DNA of 64,000 bases, from assembly GCF_028554725.1 (NCBI RefSeq), contig NC_071667.1, positions 15,731,501 to 15,795,500 of the forward strand, written 5' to 3'. How positions within the stretch are numbered: the first letter of the stretch is position 1; every line of letters starts with the position of its first letter. The position numbers were made by a program, and so were the translations under genes. Under the pieces are notes generated by a model. That model did not search any database and had not been told where the DNA came from. It was given only the letters and a program-made list of their open reading frames with translations. Origin of the DNA: Zeugodacus cucurbitae (lineage: Eukaryota; Arthropoda; Insecta; Diptera; Tephritidae). Shown piece by piece: positions 57,520-64,000 of the stretch.

Positions 57520-58125
57520 AAGAAGATTGTTTTCATAGATTGGCGAAATTGGACCACTCACTGCCATGCCCACAAAATGGCGAAATCCGAAAACAGATAA
57601 AGTGCATTAACTAAGCCATATATAAAGATATGTAAGTAAAATTTGGTACAAAGGATGCCTCTAGGAAGGGACATATTCGTATGTACTACTAAGCCCCCTA
57701 CTAAGTTTTTTATATACATATATCTCGTAAGCCACTACAGTTATATCAACCAAACGCTCTACAATCGTTTCCTTCAGGCACTTCCTTATACAGTCTAAAA
57801 ATTGAGGAAATCGGATTATAGCCACGCCCACCTTCTATACAAATGTTACGTTGAAAACTCTTAACAATGCTTTAATTCTGTAAGGAAAAGCATCAGAAAC
57901 CTAAAAGTTCGCTGTAAAGATGATACAGAAGGGATGCACCCACTTATGGGTCAAACACCATATCTCAGTGGCTACCCAACCAATTTCTACGGTTCGAACC
58001 ATTTCCTTGGCATTCCAATTCCACAATTTGAAAATGAAATTGATTCACAATCACGCCCACTTCCCATTTACCACTATTTAGAAGTCCAACTGTTTCTTTC
58101 ACTTTACAATATACAAGTTAAGCAC
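57520..58125 (+). repeat. Dispersed repeat family A, copy 3
   Basis: Same orientation as the 62.8-kb copy. It shares TGCCCACAAAATGGCGAAAT, CCCCCTACTAAGTTTTTTAT, GAGGAAATCGGATTATAGCC, ACGCCCACCTTC and CTTATGGGTCAAACACC. It ends where a mariner begins, so the mariner interrupts or truncates it. Confidence 0.7.
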
Positions 58126-59108
58126 CAGAACAAAAGCTACCTTTTGCCTTCAAAATTGGCCCCTTCTGAGGCAATACACTTCTTCCAATGAACAATCCAA
58201 TCATCGAAACACTTTTTAAAGCTATATTCCGGGATAGCCTTCAGTTCTCGTTGCGAATTAGTTTTGATGTCTCCAATGCTCTCAAAACGGGTTCCACGAA
58301 GTGCTAATTTGAGTTTTGGAAACAGGAAAAAATCAAACGGGGCCATACGGTGGTTGTTCGATGATATTTGTTGAACAACTATTGTTCCGTCGAACGAACA
58401 TTCTCTCTCAAACGCTTCATAATGCCAAGATAATATTATTTATTGACGGTAAGAATTCCGAATTTACAATACCACGAATATCGAAGAAAACGGTCAGCAT
58501 TTTTGTCGCGCCATTCCGATGATAGTTGACTTGTTTGCATGTCGTACTCGAAAACCCATATCTCGTCACCAGTTATGATGCGTTCGATGAACGTTGGATC
58601 AGAACGCGTTCAAGCATGTTTTCAGCCACCTTACTACGATTCACTTTTTGAAGAAAATTCAGATCTTTTGGTACCAATCGCGCTGCGACTTTTCACATAC
58701 CCAAAACATTAACCCAAATATGACGAGCGGTCTCATGAGACATGTTCATTATTTGGGATATCTCTCCCAAACTATATTGACGATTTTCGAGCACCATATC
58801 CTTTATTTGTCGACGTTTTCTTCAATTGAAACGTGGCAAATCGCTCACTTCTTCTCGCCCCTCTTTGACCAATCGTAAACTTAAGTTTTCGACATGTTTT
58901 TTTCAACATTTCCAACTGTGCCAAAACGTTTGAAACACAAAATTTCACACAAACTCTTTGTTCAATATTTTTATCCATAGTAAAAATCGCAATACACACA
59001 AAAGGTTGACTCGTTCCTAATGACGACGTAAACAATCTAAATGACACATAGCAATAAAAATTGACAGAATAGTGGCTGACAGTTGTGCCAACCTGGAAAA
59101 AAGAAATA

Positions 59109-59751
59109 TTCTGCTATGTTTGGGTCAATTTGACCCAATTTTCAGTAAAACTCGTCGAAATTCGCGTGTTAGTCTAGTCGTATTGTATTGATTCTTCTTC
59201 TATTTGTTAACTGCAGTAAAAGGAATAGATAAATATGAAAATTAAAATAATATCTGTTTTTTATGTTGCTGGAGGATGCCAAATGTAATTTCATTACACT
59301 TATTACGTTGTTGGGTAAATTTGACCCACCAAGTATTTTGAAACATTTTGCCATTTATTATTACATCACTCGATCAAAAACGTCGACAAAGAAAGCTAGT
59401 TATCGGAAATCGAGTATATTTTGCACAGCCCTATGCTCTGCCAGAAATGAATCCACCAAAAGACGACAGCGAAGTTTCTTCTGTCATCATACAAAAAATT
59501 CGAACAAATATTCAGCTGTTTGTAGTAAGTGCCAAAAATTTGTTTGCAAGGAACACGGCAGCTTAGTTTCTGAAATTTGCCGTTAAAACATACATATCTC
59601 AACTATTTTCTACAATTAACATACACTTAACTTGATTCAAATAAAAAAATATGAACTCTTTCAATAAAATAGTGTTATTAGTAGAGTTTTTATAAGTGGG
59701 TCAAATTGACCGAAAACACTATATGTGTAATTTTTTCCTAACATAGCAGAA
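59109..59751. mobile_element. piggyBac-like non-autonomous element nested in mariner M2
   Basis: Ends TTCTGCTATGTT (59109-59120) and AACATAGCAGAA (59740-59751) are exact inverses. Subterminal copies of GGGTCAATTTGACCC-type palindromes lie near both ends. The interior encodes a Cys-rich tail like the C-terminus of piggyBac transposases (see 59263-59586). No clear TTAA duplication was found, which weakens the family call. Confidence 0.6.
59263..59586 (+). pseudogene. piggyBac transposase C-terminal Cys-rich remnant
   Basis: The last about 45 residues contain KRRQRSFFCHHTK, then CSKCQKFVCKEHG and a final Cys before the stop, resembling the C-x2-C/H cysteine-rich domain that ends piggyBac transposases. 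Part of the first Cys pair is lost and there is no catalytic domain. The upstream part of the frame has no recognisable homology. Confidence 0.55.
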
Positions 59752-59928
59752 GGTTTAATATTCTCAGCGGGAAAATATAAAATGAGAATTTCTGGGTACT
59801 TATTTGACAGAATGTATAGCTTGGTGGCAAATATAGTTGAATTCTGTCTAGAAATTATAGTAATAGTATATATGTATATATAATGATTTTCGTTATTTCA
59901 GCGAATTATGGACTTTTTTGAGTTGTAA

Positions 59929-60189
59929 ATGAGCAATATACGGTGTCAAAGTTTAATATATAAAATACCCCAAATGATGCCTAATAAAATGAACCCGACG
60001 CGCAGAGAGCTGCTTAATCAGAATAGGGTCAACAAAGACCTTCTTAAATTTTATGGAACGATATGGAGTCGACGCTGTAGAGAGATAAATGTTTGTTTTA
60101 GTGATAAAGCCAAGAGAAAGGCGGGATTTAATACGGTGCGAAAGATATTGAATTGCTGGCTATCGGAATGGATACACAAAATATTCTAA
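59929..60189 (+). CDS. Hypothetical ORF, function unknown
   Basis: 86 residues, basic (for example NPTRRELLNQNRVNKDLLKF and SDKAKRKAGFNTVRKIL). It lies 30 bases after a TTTCAG acceptor-like motif and is more GC-rich than its surroundings. I recognise no family. It could be a transposon-derived exon or chance. Confidence 0.2.
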   Translation: MSNIRCQSLIYKIPQMMPNKMNPTRRELLNQNRVNKDLLKFYGTIWSRRCREINVCFSDKAKRKAGFNTVRKILNCWLSEWIHKIF

Positions 60190-61839
60190 AACAAATTTCT
60201 TGAATATTAAGGAAACACTAAAAAAACTCTCACACTCAGTATTCGAAATGCATACAAATAAAATGAACTCAAGAAGTTCAATAATATTTCGATAAAAAAT
60301 AAGAAGAAGAAAGCAGAGCCAAGGTGTAAACGTCATTTATTTATACATTTTTAGGTACATTAAAAGTAAATAAATCAATTTCATACTGCTGATACTAAAT
60401 AGTTATTTAAAATGTGTAAGATTTCCCAGAGAAGCAAAGCACATCTATATATTCTCTACATGCATGTATGTATTTGGATGTCAATATGTATAAAATTCGT
60501 ATTTCTCCAATTTATAATTTCACGTTGTTGCCAAATTGTATGAAATTCTCCAACTTTTGTCAACTTTTTACGTACTTTTGTTGTAATTTCATATTTATAT
60601 TCGCCATTTCAAATGGAAAAACAACTTTTTGCATTTAATGCGACTACAATTGTTTGTCGATTTCGGCATTTATTGTGCCAACAGTTGGTCGTAATTTTTC
60701 CATAAGCAAAAGTTGCCGAAATTAAATTATTTCGCAATCACTTCTGAAAAGATCAATGTGTATTACAGTTTTATTTAATCGAGAAATTTTCACTTGGCAT
60801 AAGCAAAATAATTTGTTTTTCATACTTTGAGTTGCAACATAAAATTAATGCTACCAAAAAATAAATTTAAATTTGCCGCTAGAATTAACTCATGCGCCAC
60901 ACGTTAATTGACGCGGAGCAAAAAGTAATTAAAAATCACCACCATTTGTTGATAAGCGTGTAGCAAAGTGTGATTCAAACGTTTACGAAAGTCAAATAAG
61001 CCGAATTTTAATTACACTTGTTGACCATTTTATTTCAAAGTGAGTTTGCGTAGCATAAAAAATGCGTGGGACCAAATCAAAGTAAAACGCCACAAAAACG
61101 CGAATAAGTGAGAAATTAAATAAGCTTTTAATTTTATTACGCCAATGCTAGAAATTTGAGTCAGCTCAAGCAAATACGCAGCTTATCCCATTTTATATAT
61201 ATGTATGTATATATATGTATGTGTATGTATGTATGTATATGTAAATCAGCAAGCACTTCAACCCCTGAAGAGAACTTAGTTATAGGCTCAGCAACATTGC
61301 CGCCAAGCAGCGCACACTTTGCGCTGTTGTAATTCAACACTTTCGAAAGCTGAGTGGCTGACCGAAAGTGTCGGCTGCAGCATGAAAATGAAAATCGCCT
61401 GCAGTTCATTCCCAACGGCAACTATATGGCAAATATTGCCTTCCGCCACGAGGGAGCTTATTAAATTATAATAAAGAACAAACGCGTTAAAATGTCTCAC
61501 CATAAATACGCGGCCAATTGCCACTGTCTGTTGGCCGAATAACATCATTTTCGGTCCTACTTATTACCGACTAAGGTATCAGTGTCATTAAAAAGCTTTA
61601 AACTCTTGTGCGTTTAAATAAAGACATTATTTGTGAATCTAGTGAAAATACTACATTTGATGAAAACATCTAAAAAACAATTGCACATTCGAATGTAGGA
61701 GTCGCTATTCTCTATATTGCATTACCGTTGAAAGTGTTTTACATTGAAGCCAACATGTATCGTTTGCTTTAGATAGACGTTAAAGCTTACGCACGAATCT
61801 TTCGTTGAGTCTTTCTTTCTCCATTGATTATACGATACG
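60190..61839. other. AT-rich spacer with a TATG microsatellite
   Basis: TATG/TA repeats at about 61193-61242. No gene recognised. Confidence 0.4.
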
Positions 61840-62690
61840 GTTATTTGGAGGATCGATACACACCACTTTTTTGTCGATTTTAAAGCTGCTTTCGACAGCA
61901 GGAAATGGAGCTGCCTTTATGCCGCGCTGTCTGAATTTGGTATCCCCGCAAAACTAATACGGCTGTGTAAGTTGACGTTAAGCAACACCAAAAGCTCCGT
62001 CATGATTGGGAAGGACCTCGCCAAGCCGTACGATACCAAACGAGGTTTCAGACAAGGTGACTCACTATCGTGTGACTTCTTTAACTTGTAAAATTATACG
62101 AGCGGCAGAGCAAAATAGAGAAGGTACAATCTTCTATAAGAGTGTACAGCTGTTGGCATACGACGATGATATTGATATCGTCGGAAGCAATAACAGCGCC
62201 GTTTGTTCTGTTTTTTTCCACCTGGATAAGGAGGCGAAGCGAATGGGTCGGGAGGTGAATGAGGACAAGACGAAATATCTCCTGTCATCAAACAAATAGT
62301 CGGCGCATTCGCGTCTTGGCTCCCACGTCATTGTTGATAGTCATATGTGGTGCAGAAGCTTGGACGATGTCAACATCAGATGAGACGATACTATGAGTTT
62401 TAAGATTTACGTTCCTCAGAACATTGGCAACGGCGAATACCGCAGACGATGGAACGATGAGCTGTACGAGCTATACGACGACATTGACATAGTTCAGCGA
62501 ATAAAAAGACAGCGGCTACGCTGGAATGGACGAAATACTCCAGCTCTGAAAGTGTTCGATGCAGTACCCGCCGGAGGAAGCCGAGGAGGGCCTCCACTCC
62601 GTTGTAGGGACCAAGTGGAGAGCGACCTGGTTACAAGGAAAGAGAGAAGTGGCGCACTATCGTCGATTAGGCTATAACCGCCTAAACGGT
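61840..62690 (+). pseudogene. Non-LTR retrotransposon fragment, family N
   Basis: The RT start (TFFVDFKAAFDSRKW-like, then LSEFGIPAKLIRLCKL at about 61870-61970 and a RGFRQGDSLSCDFF motif near 62040) is followed by a degraded YADD-region segment (62006-62299, LAYDDDIDIVGSNNSAV, EVNEDKTKYLLSSNK). A distal part follows (62393-62677, IGNGEYRRRWNDELYELYDD, VFDAVPAGGSRGGPPLRCRD). It is the same family as 27.94-28.57 kb. Stops, shifts and deletions make it inactive. Clade not assigned. Confidence 0.75.
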
Positions 62691-62830
62691 TGCAACGCCA
62701 TTCACATACATACATGTTGGCCATTTTGCTCATGCATATCCCCATAGCAATAGTTTGCTATTCATTCATGGATTGGCTACCATAATCAAATTGGAAATTT
62801 TGGAGTCCTTTTTCATTGCATCACAATTTT

Positions 62831-63950
62831 TATACTCTCGCAACAAATGTTGCTAAAGATAGTATTATAGTTTTGTTCACATAACGGTTGTTTGTAACAC
62901 CCAAAACTAAACGAGTTAGATATAGGGTTATATATACCAAAGTGATCAGGGTGATGAGGAGAGTTCAAATCCGAATGTCTGTCTGTCCGTCCGTCCGTCC
63001 GTCCGTCTGTGCAAGCTGTAACTTCAGTAAAAATTGAGATATCTTGATGAAACTTGGCACACTTATTTGTTGGCACCATAGGAAGGTTGCTTTCGAAAAT
63101 GAGCAAAATCGGACCACTGCCACGACCACAAAATGTCGAAAACCGAAAACACATAAAGTGCCATAACTAAGCCATTAATAAAGCTATGGAAATTTGGTAT
63201 GAAGGATCGTACTATGAAGGGGCATATTTGGATGTAATTTTTTTGGGGAAGTGGGCGTGGCCCCGCCCCCTACTAAGTTTTTTGTACATATCTCGCAAAA
63301 CAATAAAGCTATATAAACCAAACTTTCTGCAGTCGTTTTTTTAGCCACTTCCTAATACAGTCCAAAAATGAAAGAAATCGGATCATAACCACGCCCACCT
63401 CCCATACAAAAGTTAGGTTGAAAATCACTAAAAGTGTGTTAACTCATTAACGAAAAAGGTTGAAAATCACTAAAAGTGGGTCATTAACGAAAAACGTCAG
63501 AAACACTAAATCTCACATAAGAAATGGCAGATGAAAGCTGCACTCAGATTTTTTTACAGAATGGAAAATGGGCGTGGCGTCGCCCACTTATGGGTCAAAA
63601 ACAATATCTCAGGAACTACTCGACCGATTTCAATGAAACTTGGTTTGTAATAGTTTCCTTACATCCCAATGGATATGTTGTGAAAATAGGCCAAATCGCT
63701 TCACAACCACGCCTACTTCCTATATACCAGAACTTTGAAGACGATGAATCGTTTACATTACAATATATAAAGTAAGCACTAGTGAAGATATCGGTGCAGA
63801 ACTTTGCACAAATACTACGTTTATAGTGTGGCAGCCCCATTCTAAAAATCGCCAAAATCGGACCATATGTTTTCAAGGCCCCATACATCGAACACGAGGA
63901 CCTCGGTGCTTCTAACATAATATTATGGTTTCCAACTTTCAATGGACTTT
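62831..63950 (+). repeat. Dispersed repeat family A, copy 4 (longest)
   Basis: Starts TATACTCTCGCAACAAATGT and includes CACATAACGGTTGTTTGTAA, the (CCGT)n tract at about 62986-63007, ATGAAACTTGGCACACTTAT, and later blocks shared with copies 1 and 3 (GGCCAAATCGCTTCACAACC, CAAGGCCCCATACATCGAAC). It is non-coding despite short ORFs and runs to near the window end. Confidence 0.75.
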
Positions 63951-64000
63951 ATACAATATATATGACGAATATATGGGTCAAATTGTGTATTATATAATAT

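Larger units (their letters stand above)
58126..59813 (-). mobile_element. Decayed mariner, copy 2 of family M2, with a nested element
   Basis: The right end, read on the minus strand, is ATTCTGTCAAATAAGTACCC, matching the copy at 14.94 kb. The minus-strand transposase starts at about 58960 (MDKNIEQRVCVKFCVSN), with QLEMLKKTCRKLKFTIGQRG. It continues in broken frames with TGDEIWVFEYD (first Asp) and PFDFFLFPKLKLALRGTRFE, and ends KKCIASEGANFEGKR. Frameshifts and stops occur throughout. The 5' leader is split by a 643-bp insert (59109-59751). Confidence 0.85.

Noticed and set aside
63524..63942. Open frames on both strands near the window end
   Set aside because: Lie inside the non-coding dispersed repeat family A; similar pieces occur in the other copies with broken frames.

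Overview
The window is AT-rich, intron-containing dipteran DNA. It most likely comes from a tephritid-type fruit fly. That placement is an inference from the insect-like neuroligin gene, the short introns mixed with multi-kilobase ones, and the dense set of mariner, Harbinger, BEL/Pao, Jockey and other insect transposon families. No bacterial, organellar or viral genome features were seen, and no tRNA, rRNA or CRISPR array.

The only host gene I can support is a neuroligin on the + strand (599-14143). Its 5' exons lie outside the window. Eight exons were reassembled by splice-site phase: 599-796, 860-1246, 1584-1620 (a 37-nt microexon), 7044-7256, 10681-10819, 12311-12462, 12638-12753 and 12897-14143. 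They encode 828 residues plus a stop: the distal part of a cholinesterase-like adhesion domain with glycine at the nucleophile position, a stalk, one membrane segment, and a cytoplasmic tail rich in Gly, His and Gln that ends in a PDZ-ligand-like -ELRV. A Tc1/mariner-superfamily transposase tail (1-178) and an antisense mariner (about 2045-3215) sit in its introns.

Downstream of the gene the window is a graveyard of transposable elements separated by AT-rich spacer. In order: an internally deleted mariner (14.94-15.67 kb); a second mariner with only its DNA-binding ORF left and a nested inverted-repeat element (15.85-17.13 kb); a 985-bp element with about 125-bp inverted repeats and a Cys-rich ORF (17179-18163); a non-LTR element with RNase H (about 21.42-23.83 kb, minus) and a Jockey-like 3' fragment (24.05-24.94 kb, minus); a MITE (24945-25216) and another MITE (27.1-27.5 kb); a non-LTR fragment (27.94-28.57 kb); a nearly intact PIF/Harbinger element (32662-35580); a Tc3-like fossil (37.8-38.6 kb); a second copy of the intronic mariner (42.0-43.2 kb); a truncated non-LTR element (45.8-48.3 kb); a BEL/Pao LTR element (48513-53208); a MITE (54137-54379); a decayed mariner with a nested piggyBac-like insert (58.1-59.8 kb); and a non-LTR fragment (61.84-62.69 kb). 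Four copies of a dispersed non-coding repeat, called family A here, lie at 30.3, 37.2, 57.5 and 62.8 kb.

The most striking structures are three. In the Harbinger element the transposase and MADF-BESS genes are interlocked on opposite strands, each with an exon inside the other's intron. The CMC-like element has very long inverted repeats and a zinc-binding-type ORF. The BEL element has LTRs of 974 and 390 bp, explained in part by a MITE that landed after the retroelement did. No wholly new system can be claimed from sequence alone.
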